A model generated the notes under the pieces. The model did no database searches. It saw only the letters and a program-made list of their open reading frames with translations, and was not told the origin of the DNA. Below, piece by piece: positions 37,224-45,329 of a DNA stretch of 64,000 nucleotides (within the stretch, counting starts at the first letter, position 1; the number at the start of each line of letters is the position of its first letter). The translations under genes and the position numbers were made by a program. This stretch comes from Candidatus Aminicenantes bacterium UBA1061 (GTDB lineage: Bacteria; Acidobacteriota; Aminicenantia; Aminicenantales; Saccharicenantaceae): NCBI GenBank assembly GCA_002316315.1, contig DCDG01000037.1:62001-126000 (forward strand), written 5' to 3'.

Positions 37224-38489
37224 TCAATCTTCTCCAGCTTTGAGTGCCGGTGATTCTTCCTTCTCGTCCTTACCCTCATTCTCAACCTCAACCACTTCAG
37301 CTTCGGCCTCGAGAACACTGGCTTCCAGCATCTCCGTTTGAACATGTTTTTTGATGGTTTCGATCTGACGCAGGGGCTTCTCCAGTTGATTCTTGCGAGT
37401 TGAATTTAGAATCTGAAACTCAGACTGGGCTTCATCAATTTTTTTGCCAACTTTTTCTAAAGATTTAACGAATGCCTGCCATTGCTTATAGAAAGACTCA
37501 AGCAGGCCTAAAATCTGGCCTGCGGTGTTCTGCAGGTTGAAATTCTCCATTGCTTGATAAATAACAGCCAGCACGGCATAAAGCGTGATGGGAGAACAGA
37601 GGATCACTTTTTGTTTTAAAGCATCATCCAGAAATTTCGGGTCGCTTTCATGGATGAAAGAATAAACCTGTTCGTTAGGGATAAAGACCAGAACATAATC
37701 AAGAGTGTCTTTGTCTATATAATTGCGAGTGGTAACTTCTTTAATTCTCGCTCTGGCATCTTTGAGAAATAGCTGGCGATAGTCTTCCTTCTCTCGCTCA
37801 GATGAAGCTTCAAGATAATGGAGGTAGTTGTCCAGCGGGAATTTCACGTCCATATTAATCTTCCGGTCTTGAGGAAGGAAAAAAGTATAATCAGGCCGAG
37901 ACTCGCCGCCTTCGCTGCTGGCTTGTTTTTGGTAATTTATTCTTTCTTCAAAGCCTATTAATCTCAGGATATCTTCGGCCATTCTCTCTCCCCACTGGCC
38001 CCGAACTCTGGTATTGGACAGTGCCTGCCGCAGTTGATTGTTTGTTTCCTGAAGTCTTACTGTCTGTTCCAGTGCCAGACGCAGCTGGCTATCAAGCTGG
38101 CCAAATTTGGTCGACCGCTCTTTTTCAAAATCGGTGATTAGCTCCCTGAACCTGATCAGATCAGTTCTTATGCCATCCAGTGTCTGGTCAATCAGCTGCT
38201 TTTTCCCTTCGAGTTCTTTTTGACCCGTCTGGGTCTGGCGGCTCAAAACTTCATTGGCCAGTTTTAAAAATTCATCGGTATTTTTTTGCAGTGCTTCAAA
38301 AGAGAGAGAGCCAAATGCGTCTCGCACCCGGTCGAGAAATATTTCAAGTTCCTGCGTTTTTTCGGCCTGGGCCTGAGAGACCAGTTTTTGAGCTAATTCC
38401 TTATTCTTTTTTTGATAAAAATAATTTATAACCAGAACCAGCAGAGCCCCAAAAGCAGCTCCAATCACAAAAGAAATGAATAAATTCAT
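37224..38489 (-). CDS. rmuC: DNA recombination protein RmuC
   Basis: About 421 residues. An N-terminal membrane helix (about 2-22) is followed by a long coiled coil (to about 145) and the RmuC nuclease-like domain, with RGQWGERMAEDILRLIGF, the metal-site-like NMDVKFPLDNY and VLVFIPNEQVYSFI. A Glu-rich tail closes it. It is thought to limit inversions at repeats. The start is the ATG at 38489, spaced 8 nt from GGAG. The TTG just before it is less likely. Confidence 0.92.
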   Translation of the reverse strand: MNLFISFVIGAAFGALLVLVINYFYQKKNKELAQKLVSQAQAEKTQELEIFLDRVRDAFGSLSFEALQKNTDEFLKLANEVLSRQTQTGQKELEGKKQLIDQTLDGIRTDLIRFRELITDFEKERSTKFGQLDSQLRLALEQTVRLQETNNQLRQALSNTRVRGQWGERMAEDILRLIGFEERINYQKQASSEGGESRPDYTFFLPQDRKINMDVKFPLDNYLHYLEASSEREKEDYRQLFLKDARARIKEVTTRNYIDKDTLDYVLVFIPNEQVYSFIHESDPKFLDDALKQKVILCSPITLYAVLAVIYQAMENFNLQNTAGQILGLLESFYKQWQAFVKSLEKVGKKIDEAQSEFQILNSTRKNQLEKPLRQIETIKKHVQTEMLEASVLEAEAEVVEVENEGKDEKEESPALKAGED

Positions 38490-38582
38490 CAAGCTTTCTC
38501 CTTTTTACCTTCACGCACACCAATGTTCAATAGATTCCATTCCCGGCTCTGAATCGAAAACCAGCCCGGCTAATCAAACTAT

Positions 38583-39038
38583 TTAATCCAGCTCTGCCTC
38601 CCCCTCAGAATCGCCCACGTCAGTCGCCTCATAGTCATCATCGGACCCTGGGAAATAATCATAATCTGAAAAAGACAGGTCGGATTCTTCATCAGACAGT
38701 TCCTCACCTGCTTCAGCCTTTTCAGCTTCGGCCATGGCCCGGTCTATTTCTTCATCAAAATCAGGACCAAGTTCATCACCCATCTCCCGCCCAAATTTTT
38801 TCAACCAGCGAGCCAGGCTTTTAGGATCATTTTCATCCAATTCACCCAACTTCGAGGGATCAGCCAGACTTTCCAGACGATCTTCCTCCGATTTCAGGAT
38901 GGCCACCCTCGAGACCAGCCTGACCAGATCTGTTCCGCCACAGTGTTGACAACGAGGATCAAATTCACTCTTTATGGATAGAAGAAGGAAGGATGATTTC
39001 TGACCGCATTGACGGCAGCGATACTCATAGATAGGCAT
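38583..39038 (-). CDS. FmdB-type zinc-ribbon protein with long acidic tail
   Basis: 151 residues. The first 45 residues are a FmdB/CxxC_CxxC regulatory zinc ribbon, with Cys8, Cys11, Cys30 and Cys33. The remaining hundred residues are strongly acidic, full of Asp and Glu, with a phrase DYDYFPGSDDDYEATD near the end. FmdB ribbons usually come alone, so the tail is an unusual extension. Function is unknown. The gene sits next to repeat element 3. Confidence 0.85.
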   Translation of the reverse strand: MPIYEYRCRQCGQKSSFLLLSIKSEFDPRCQHCGGTDLVRLVSRVAILKSEEDRLESLADPSKLGELDENDPKSLARWLKKFGREMGDELGPDFDEEIDRAMAEAEKAEAGEELSDEESDLSFSDYDYFPGSDDDYEATDVGDSEGEAELD

Positions 39039-39077
39039 GGCTCACTTACTCCATTTTTTGTCTTTTCTTATATATAA

Positions 39078-39104
39078 TTTATAAAATATTCGCCTTCAGG
39101 GCAA
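39078..39104 (-). promoter_or_regulatory. Possible promoter for the FmdB-like gene
   Basis: Minus-strand TTGCCC (39104-39099) and TATAAA (39083-39078) with a short 15-bp spacer. The -35 begins 12 bp from the left end of repeat element 3. Confidence 0.35.
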
Positions 39105-39116
39105 TACCTTCCTAAG

Positions 39117-39523
39117 ATGGGGTCGGGCCAGCCGAATTGCTTTGTTTTCAATATCTTAATGACATCTATGACTAACCTATCAACTGTCATCATTATGGGA
39201 CACCCATCGCAATTTTATAACTAATACAATTTCCAACATATAAACAGGCTTTTATGCCCTTGCTATTTTCAATTACTCTCGTTCTATATCACTTTTTAAA
39301 GGATTATCTCCAGCGCTTTTTTATGAACTACTAATTGAATCAAAGACTCCAACCCGTTCTACCCGGGCTCTCCGGGCTTTCTGGAACTCGTTTTTAGATT
39401 TGTCAGTCGACTATTGTGGCCAAAGAAAAGTTCACAGGCATAGCGTGGTATCCTATTGATACTAAAAGAAATCCGCTGGCCCGACCCCATTATTCATAAG
39501 AAATCCGCTGGCCCGACCCCATT
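39117..39523. repeat. Inverted-repeat-bounded element 3 (407 bp) with a duplicated right end
   Basis: The left end is ATGGGGTCGGGCCAGC (39117-39132). The right end carries two copies of the inverted unit, at 39475-39491 and 39507-39523. The centre holds a CCCGG/CCGGG mini-hairpin near 39363-39378 and no ORF. The right end overlaps the TAA stop of the GH2 gene (39522-39524), as in element 1. Confidence 0.85.
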
Positions 39524-39528
39524 ATTCA
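39466..39528. repeat. Tandem duplication of a 31-bp repeat end
   Basis: Two exact 31-bp copies (39466-39496 and 39498-39528) separated by one T, each containing the GGCCCGACCCCATT core. The second copy also pairs AAATCCGCT (39501-39509) with AGCGGATTT (39531-39539), which lies inside the GH2 coding end. Confidence 0.9.
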
Positions 39529-41456
39529 ATAGCGGATTTTTGCTGGTTAACCTTGAAGAAGAAAGCCGGGTCGAATTTTGGTTGGCGGTCAAAACTATAA
39601 AGGCCATTAACTTCCTGCTCGATATCATATAGCTGGGTATAGCAAAAGCCGGCAATTTTTTGATTGAAAAGGAGAGCTTCCGTTAAAGCTTTATAACGCT
39701 CCAGAAATTCTTCCGGACTTTTTGGACGGTCACCATAGCCCCAGGCTTTATCGTCCTGCTGACCTGGATTCCACCAGATACCGCCGTATTCGCTAACAAA
39801 ATAAGGCTGGCCTTTATAAGGAGTATGGCGTTCCCTGACCCCATTGACAAAAACTCTGGGTGGAGTGGCCAGCAGGCCATCATAAGCTTCTTTAAACCTG
39901 ACCACATTCTGTTCATAATTGTGCGAATCATAAACATCCGGTTCAACCACATGATATCCGCCAGAAGCATCAATCATGAGTCTTGTTGGATCGAGAGCTT
40001 TTGTCAGGCGGAAGATGCTCTCCATGACCCCAGGATAATTCTGACCCCAGTGCTCATTAAATGGACACCAGCCAATAATAGCCGGATGGTTGAAGTCGCG
40101 TTCAACCGCTTCTAACCACTCAGCTTGAAAGGCAATAAGAGACTCGGGCCGGCTCAGATCCAGCCCCCAGTCAGCAAATTCTCCCCAGACGATATAGCCC
40201 AAGCGATCAGCCCAGTAGAGAAAACGCCGTTCAAAAACCCGCTGATGTAATCTCGCCCCATCAAAGCCTGCCGCCAGTGAAATCTCTATATCATGGCGCA
40301 AAGCCTCATCGGTGGGAGCTGTATAAATTCCCTCCGGGTAAAATCCCTGATCCAGCACCAGACGCATAAAAAGTGGCTTTTTATTAAAATAAACTCTTTC
40401 ACCACGCGCTTCTATCTCTCTTAGGCCAAAATAGCCCTGGATTCTATCGATCGTCGACCCAGCCTCACCGGCTTTTAATTCCAGAGTGAAGTCATAAAGA
40501 TAAGGCCGCCTCACCTGCCACAGTTTTGGGTTTTTTATTTTGACCGTGAAAGCCGTTAGCCTGGCGGCCGGCCTTGTTTCTTTGAAGATTATCTTTTGAT
40601 GATCAATGACGCTTAACGTCAGAGAACCAGTTGCCGACTGCTCATTGAGATAAACCTGAATGACGACCTGCTGATTATCAAGGTCAGGATAAACACGGTA
40701 TCTGTCAATGCTGGTAGCCGGGACTGGTTCCAGCCAGACCGTCTGCCAGATGCCGGTTGTCCGCCGGTACATGCAGCCATAGGAATAATAGCGTTCGCTT
40801 TGCTTGCCGGCCGGCTGACGCCCACTTCGAACATCATCCTGGCATCTTACCACCAGGACATTCTCCTGCTGCTGGCAGAAGTCAGTAATATCAAAAGAAA
40901 AAGGTGTATAACCGCCGCGGTGAGTTCCAACCTTTTGTCCGTTAATCCAGACGGTTGTCTCATAATCAGCCGCTTCAAAATTTAATTTGATTCGCTGCCC
41001 CTGCCAATTTTCAGGAATGACCAGTGGCCGTTTGTACCAGGCAGCGGCAATAAAATCAGAAAAGCCAATTCCCGATAACTTACTTTCCGGAGCAAAAGGA
41101 ACCACAATTTTCAGGTCAAATCCTTCCCCTTGAGGTAAACCCCGTTCCTCGCCCGAATCAGATAAGTCAAGGGTAAAATCCCACTGGCCGTTAAGATTGA
41201 GCCAGGCTGAGCGGCAAAAATCTGGCCTGGGATACTCCGGCCTCGGGATGGAAGACACTTCCAGCTCTTCTGACGACAGAATTTTAATATTCTCAGCGCC
41301 AGAACTATAAGCTGGATGTTTATCAGAAAAATCTTTCTCGCTTTTAGCCAGAATCACCGGCGCCAATAATAACAGTCCAGCAATGAGCAAGCTAAAAGCA
41401 CCCACAAGACCTTTTCTTAACTCATCAACCGGATATAATTTAAATTCATTTCTCAT
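39522..41456 (-). CDS. Secreted glycoside hydrolase family 2 protein (beta-galactosidase/glucuronidase-like)
   Basis: 644 residues. A hydrophobic segment (about 20-38) serves as signal peptide. The GH2 order is complete: an N-terminal sugar-binding jelly roll (LNGQWDFTLD, YETTVWINGQKVGTHRGGYTPF-like), an immunoglobulin-like domain, then the TIM barrel. The acid/base is Glu468 in CPFNEHWG and the nucleophile Glu556 in FVSEYGG. It hydrolyses beta-linked sugars outside the cytoplasm, with exact specificity unknown. The last codons and stop overlap repeat element 3, so the C-terminal residues NQQKSAIE may be shaped by the repeat. Confidence 0.9.
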   Translation of the reverse strand: MRNEFKLYPVDELRKGLVGAFSLLIAGLLLLAPVILAKSEKDFSDKHPAYSSGAENIKILSSEELEVSSIPRPEYPRPDFCRSAWLNLNGQWDFTLDLSDSGEERGLPQGEGFDLKIVVPFAPESKLSGIGFSDFIAAAWYKRPLVIPENWQGQRIKLNFEAADYETTVWINGQKVGTHRGGYTPFSFDITDFCQQQENVLVVRCQDDVRSGRQPAGKQSERYYSYGCMYRRTTGIWQTVWLEPVPATSIDRYRVYPDLDNQQVVIQVYLNEQSATGSLTLSVIDHQKIIFKETRPAARLTAFTVKIKNPKLWQVRRPYLYDFTLELKAGEAGSTIDRIQGYFGLREIEARGERVYFNKKPLFMRLVLDQGFYPEGIYTAPTDEALRHDIEISLAAGFDGARLHQRVFERRFLYWADRLGYIVWGEFADWGLDLSRPESLIAFQAEWLEAVERDFNHPAIIGWCPFNEHWGQNYPGVMESIFRLTKALDPTRLMIDASGGYHVVEPDVYDSHNYEQNVVRFKEAYDGLLATPPRVFVNGVRERHTPYKGQPYFVSEYGGIWWNPGQQDDKAWGYGDRPKSPEEFLERYKALTEALLFNQKIAGFCYTQLYDIEQEVNGLYSFDRQPKFDPAFFFKVNQQKSAIE

Positions 41457-41528
41457 TTTCCCTCCTGATTAAATTCGTCCCTGGTTTAAAATATTTAAAG
41501 TCAAAAATCATTTAAAAAGCCTTCATCT

Positions 41529-42206
41529 TCAGCTGGCCACGAGAATTATCTGAAAGTTTGTTTCGGTCTTTTTCACCATTAGCCCTTTAGCTTTTAGACA
41601 ATTTCCAACTTCTTCTATTCCTACCGGTGAAACTTCGTGTTCATCGCCTTCCAGCCGGTGAATTTCAGCCATCATAGCCAGACCCACCTGATTAAAATCA
41701 CTGACAATGAGCTTTCCGGCTGGAGCCAGCACTCGCCGCAGCTCACCTATCACCTGATAAGGATTTTTTAGATGATGAATCAGATTAACAGCAAAAATCA
41801 CATCGAAAGAACCATCCGGGAAAGAGAGCTTTTCTCCATTTTCCTGCCTGAGTTCGACCAGGTTCGTCAGATGATTGGCTTCCAGATTCTGCCGTGCAAA
41901 CTCCAGCTGGTCAGCCGACTGATCAAAACTTACCAATCTGTAGCCTGACCTGGCCAGGTTGACAGCTAAATGTCCTCGGCCGGTTCCTGCCTCTAAAATC
42001 CGCCCGGCCAGCGGCTTTGCTGCCTGAACGACCGCCAGCCTTTCCCGGTCGAGGTCATAACCGAACTTTGCCTGAAGTTCTTTTCTTCTGGCTATATTTG
42101 ACAAAACCTGGTCAGTTTCTTCCCTATCTTTTAGTTTCATTACTTGATCCAGCCCTTCCTGGTATTGGTTTTTCTTCTGCTCTGGAGAATTTTGGAGATT
42201 TTCCAT
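41529..42206 (-). CDS. Class I SAM-dependent methyltransferase
   Basis: 225 residues. The SAM-binding motif I reads RILEAGTGRGHLAVNLA, followed by an acidic residue in VSFDQS, motif DVIFAVNLIHHLKNP and the post-motif VLAPAGKLIVSDF. The fold is Methyltransf_11-like. The methyl acceptor is unknown and no neighbour gives a hint. The first 55 residues are a helical extension. Confidence 0.88.
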   Translation of the reverse strand: MENLQNSPEQKKNQYQEGLDQVMKLKDREETDQVLSNIARRKELQAKFGYDLDRERLAVVQAAKPLAGRILEAGTGRGHLAVNLARSGYRLVSFDQSADQLEFARQNLEANHLTNLVELRQENGEKLSFPDGSFDVIFAVNLIHHLKNPYQVIGELRRVLAPAGKLIVSDFNQVGLAMMAEIHRLEGDEHEVSPVGIEEVGNCLKAKGLMVKKTETNFQIILVAS

Positions 42207-42375
42207 GAATCATGGCTATCTCCCGAAGTCTGGCCAACAGGCAAATTAAAGAGTAAAAGAGATTTTCCCGGTCGTCAACTACCAGGTATAACCTGTGTTG
42301 CCACGAGTCAAGCAACTTCACTTTATGCCCTTTTTCTGTGAAAACAGCTGGTGTCCAAAGCTGGCCCCAGGCTAT

Positions 42376-44694
42376 TCAGGCTTTATGTATGGCCACAAAT
42401 CTTTTTAGAAAGGCAAGTGCCCGGTCACAACGCCGGAAAACAGGCAGGCCATTGTCCTCCAGATATTCAGCCAGCGGATCATATAATTGACCGGCGTCAA
42501 TATTGACTACCATTGGTTTATCAGTTTTCTTAAATGCTCTGATGAGGTAACCAGCCAGGCTATTCTCATCATAAATGTTTTCATGGTGAGCTTCACCCGG
42601 TGGCAGTGTCTGAAGGACAGCTGTGACCGGTACAATGGAAATTACGGCGCAGTCGACGTTTTTATCTTCTACCAGAGCTTCAAGGCAGGCTCCAAAAGTC
42701 GCATCATCAGCCATGGGGGTAACATCAAGTGGATTATGAATATCTAACAGGCGGTCTATACCCGCCGGTGACAGAGCCTGATTGATTTTCCTCACCGTTT
42801 GATCACAAAATTCTGGCAAGACCAGACCACCGTTTTCTCCTCTGAGATTATCGGCCATAATGACCGATTCAAAACCAGCGTTGGTCATGAGACCTACCCG
42901 GTTACCTCTGACCTTTTTATCGGCCAGGTAAGCCAGTCCTTTGATCAAGTTCTCAAATTCGTCAATGGTCTCGGTGATGATCATCCCTGCCTGAGACATC
43001 AGGCTGGAAGCAACGGCATAATCCCCGGCCACAGCAGCCGTATGGCTGGAAGTAGCTTTACGCCCCTCTGGACTCCGGCCCGCTTTATACACAACTATTT
43101 TCTGGCCTAACTGGAGTGCTTTTCTTGCCGCCCGTAGAAGATTCAATCCATCTCCGGGCTGCAGGCCCTCGAGATAAAGGGCAATGATTTTTGCTTCCGG
43201 TCGACCTTTTAAATATTGCAGATAATCACCGGCCGTCAGATCGAGCTGATTACCAATGGAAACAGCATAAACCGGTTCGAGACGTCCTTCATTACTCATC
43301 CTGGACAGCATAAAGGCCCCACTCTGGCTGATCATGGCCAGGCCGGCTTTGACTCCTACAGGCCTTTTTAGCTTATAATCGGGAATAAAAATACTGTCAT
43401 ACTTACCCGGGGCAGAGATAATGCCCAGACAATTGCCACCATTGACCACCGGGACGATTTTTCCCTCCCGCCTCTTTTGCTTTAAAAGATTTCTCAGATT
43501 GGCTTCCAGTTCCTCCGTCCCGGCTTTCTCTCCCAGCCCACCAGCGATGATGATGACCGAATAAGCCTTTTCCAGCTCAACCAGATCCTTCATAACCGGA
43601 TAGACCTGCTCGGCTCCCAGCGAATGAATAAAAAGGTCAACAGTCACGGGCATTTCAGCCACACTTGGTACACAGCGACAGCCTTCAATCGATTGAGCCC
43701 CCGGTTTAACCACATATATTTTTTCAGCAGGAAAACCATTTTTAAGCAGGTTATTTAAAATAATGTGGCCGGTATTCATCTTTTCTGAAACGCCAATCAG
43801 GCCGATAGTTTCAGGATCAAGAATTTTTTCTATCTGTTCAGCTGGTCTGGTGGATAACGCAATCTTTCTCCGTGAAAAACGGCAGAGGCCGTCAAGAGGA
43901 ACGAGCTTCCCGGCTGCCATCACCAGTGGATTAACTTCCAACTCTTCAATGGTATACATTTCCTTCTGATTAAAAAGAGAAAAACCTCGCCCGATAGACT
44001 GGAAAATCTGAACCGCTTGAATGAGCAATTCTGGCTGAATCAATGGCTTTCGCCCGCGGAACTCCTCCGCTACTTTCCCATAGATAGCCGTTTTTTCAAG
44101 AGCAGCTTTTATCGCTTGCCTGGATAAAGGAAGGGAAGGTAGAATGGCCAGGCTGCGGCCAGGCTTAATATGGACATTCAGATATTCGACATCCAGACCA
44201 CCACCACCGAATGTCACCACCGGTCCAAAATCATTGGTCGCTCTTAAACCCAGAAGAATTTCCGAGCCAAATCCGACCTGCAGATAATCAACTAACTCAA
44301 CGATTAAAAAGCCTTTAATGGACGCTTCGACTTCAGCCTGAGAAATGTCTTTGTCACCGGTGAGCGGCAACACAGCAGCTTCCACCTGCTTCTTCATGTT
44401 TTTAATGGCCAGGTCAATTTCCCGGACAGAATTTTTGACAATAGCCACCCCACCCACCTCTGATTTGTGCTGAATCAAAGGCGAGACCACTTTAACCACC
44501 GCCTTACCACTGGAGATTTTTTTTAATTGTTCAACCTGAAGCTTTTTCCCGGCTGGGAGAAAAACATGAGCAGGAACTCTAAAGCCGAACAGTTTTAAAA
44601 GAGCATAAACTTCCGGTTCCAGAAGAAAACTGCGGCCATCAGCTTCGGCTTTTTTAAAAATATTCCTGGCTTTGTCCAGATTATCTTTCACCAT
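42376..44694 (-). CDS. ADP-forming acyl-CoA (acetate/aryl-acetate) synthetase, beta-alpha fusion
   Basis: 772 residues. The N-terminal third is an ATP-grasp domain (KAVVKVVSPLIQHKSEVGG). It is followed by a CoA-binding Rossmann domain (TIGLIGVSEKMNTGHIILNN) and succinyl-CoA-ligase-like parts with the phospho-histidine His551 in TSSHTAAVAGD. It turns an acyl-CoA, ADP and phosphate into acid, CoA and ATP. The ATP-grasp unit comes first, whereas many fused enzymes have it last. It is last in the operon after iorA and iorB, which points to aryl-acetyl-CoA as substrate. Confidence 0.9.
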   Translation of the reverse strand: MVKDNLDKARNIFKKAEADGRSFLLEPEVYALLKLFGFRVPAHVFLPAGKKLQVEQLKKISSGKAVVKVVSPLIQHKSEVGGVAIVKNSVREIDLAIKNMKKQVEAAVLPLTGDKDISQAEVEASIKGFLIVELVDYLQVGFGSEILLGLRATNDFGPVVTFGGGGLDVEYLNVHIKPGRSLAILPSLPLSRQAIKAALEKTAIYGKVAEEFRGRKPLIQPELLIQAVQIFQSIGRGFSLFNQKEMYTIEELEVNPLVMAAGKLVPLDGLCRFSRRKIALSTRPAEQIEKILDPETIGLIGVSEKMNTGHIILNNLLKNGFPAEKIYVVKPGAQSIEGCRCVPSVAEMPVTVDLFIHSLGAEQVYPVMKDLVELEKAYSVIIIAGGLGEKAGTEELEANLRNLLKQKRREGKIVPVVNGGNCLGIISAPGKYDSIFIPDYKLKRPVGVKAGLAMISQSGAFMLSRMSNEGRLEPVYAVSIGNQLDLTAGDYLQYLKGRPEAKIIALYLEGLQPGDGLNLLRAARKALQLGQKIVVYKAGRSPEGRKATSSHTAAVAGDYAVASSLMSQAGMIITETIDEFENLIKGLAYLADKKVRGNRVGLMTNAGFESVIMADNLRGENGGLVLPEFCDQTVRKINQALSPAGIDRLLDIHNPLDVTPMADDATFGACLEALVEDKNVDCAVISIVPVTAVLQTLPPGEAHHENIYDENSLAGYLIRAFKKTDKPMVVNIDAGQLYDPLAEYLEDNGLPVFRRCDRALAFLKRFVAIHKA

Positions 44695-44745
44695 TTTCAG
44701 TTACCCCATTTTTTATGACATTTGAGAATGAATCAGGTAGCCATC

Positions 44746-45327
44746 TCAAAACTCACCTTTAGCCGCTTGACGGCCAAGGTCAAAGGCTTTGAGATTAGTA
44801 TTAACTACCTTATCCCCCTTTGTTTGAAACAGAACCGAAATAAAATTTTTGAAATTCTCTTCTCGAAGCGGCAGATAAACCGAGGCCGCCCCCAGGACAA
44901 CCATATTTTCTGCCCGCAGGCTACCGGCTTCTTTAGCCAGTTTATCCGCCTCAACCAGAAGGCTAACCGGAGCCCTCTTAATTTCCCGGTAGATATCTTC
45001 AACTGGCGGATAATCCGGGATATTAATATAAGGACTGCGACTGGAGATCACCACTCCATCAGGCTTGAGATAAGAAAAATAGCGCAGGGCTTCCAGCGGT
45101 TCGACACTCAAAATCAGATCAGCTTCCCCCTGAGGAATAAGCGGACTATGGATTTCTGTCTCAGACAGGCGAAGATGGGCTTGAACTGCCCCTCCCCGCT
45201 GGGACATACCGTGAACTTCAGATTGCAGAAAATAAAGCCCTTCCGCCAGGGCCGCCTGATCAATGACAAAAGCAATGGACAGAATTCCCTGTCCGCCAAC
45301 TCCAGCCAGAATAAGGTTATAAGTCAT
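44746..45327 (-). CDS. iorB: Indolepyruvate ferredoxin oxidoreductase, beta subunit
   Basis: 193 residues, the standard IorB length. It has the gamma-type motif GVGGQGILS near the N-terminus and VHGMSQRGGAVQAHLR at about 38-55, both family signatures. With IorA it oxidises aryl-pyruvates from Trp, Phe and Tyr to aryl-acetyl-CoA, passing electrons to ferredoxin. It starts 2 nt after the iorA stop and its ribosome binding site lies in the iorA end, so translation is coupled. The acyl-CoA synthetase follows 51 nt later. Confidence 0.95.
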   Translation of the reverse strand: MTYNLILAGVGGQGILSIAFVIDQAALAEGLYFLQSEVHGMSQRGGAVQAHLRLSETEIHSPLIPQGEADLILSVEPLEALRYFSYLKPDGVVISSRSPYINIPDYPPVEDIYREIKRAPVSLLVEADKLAKEAGSLRAENMVVLGAASVYLPLREENFKNFISVLFQTKGDKVVNTNLKAFDLGRQAAKGEF

Positions 45328-45329
45328 CC

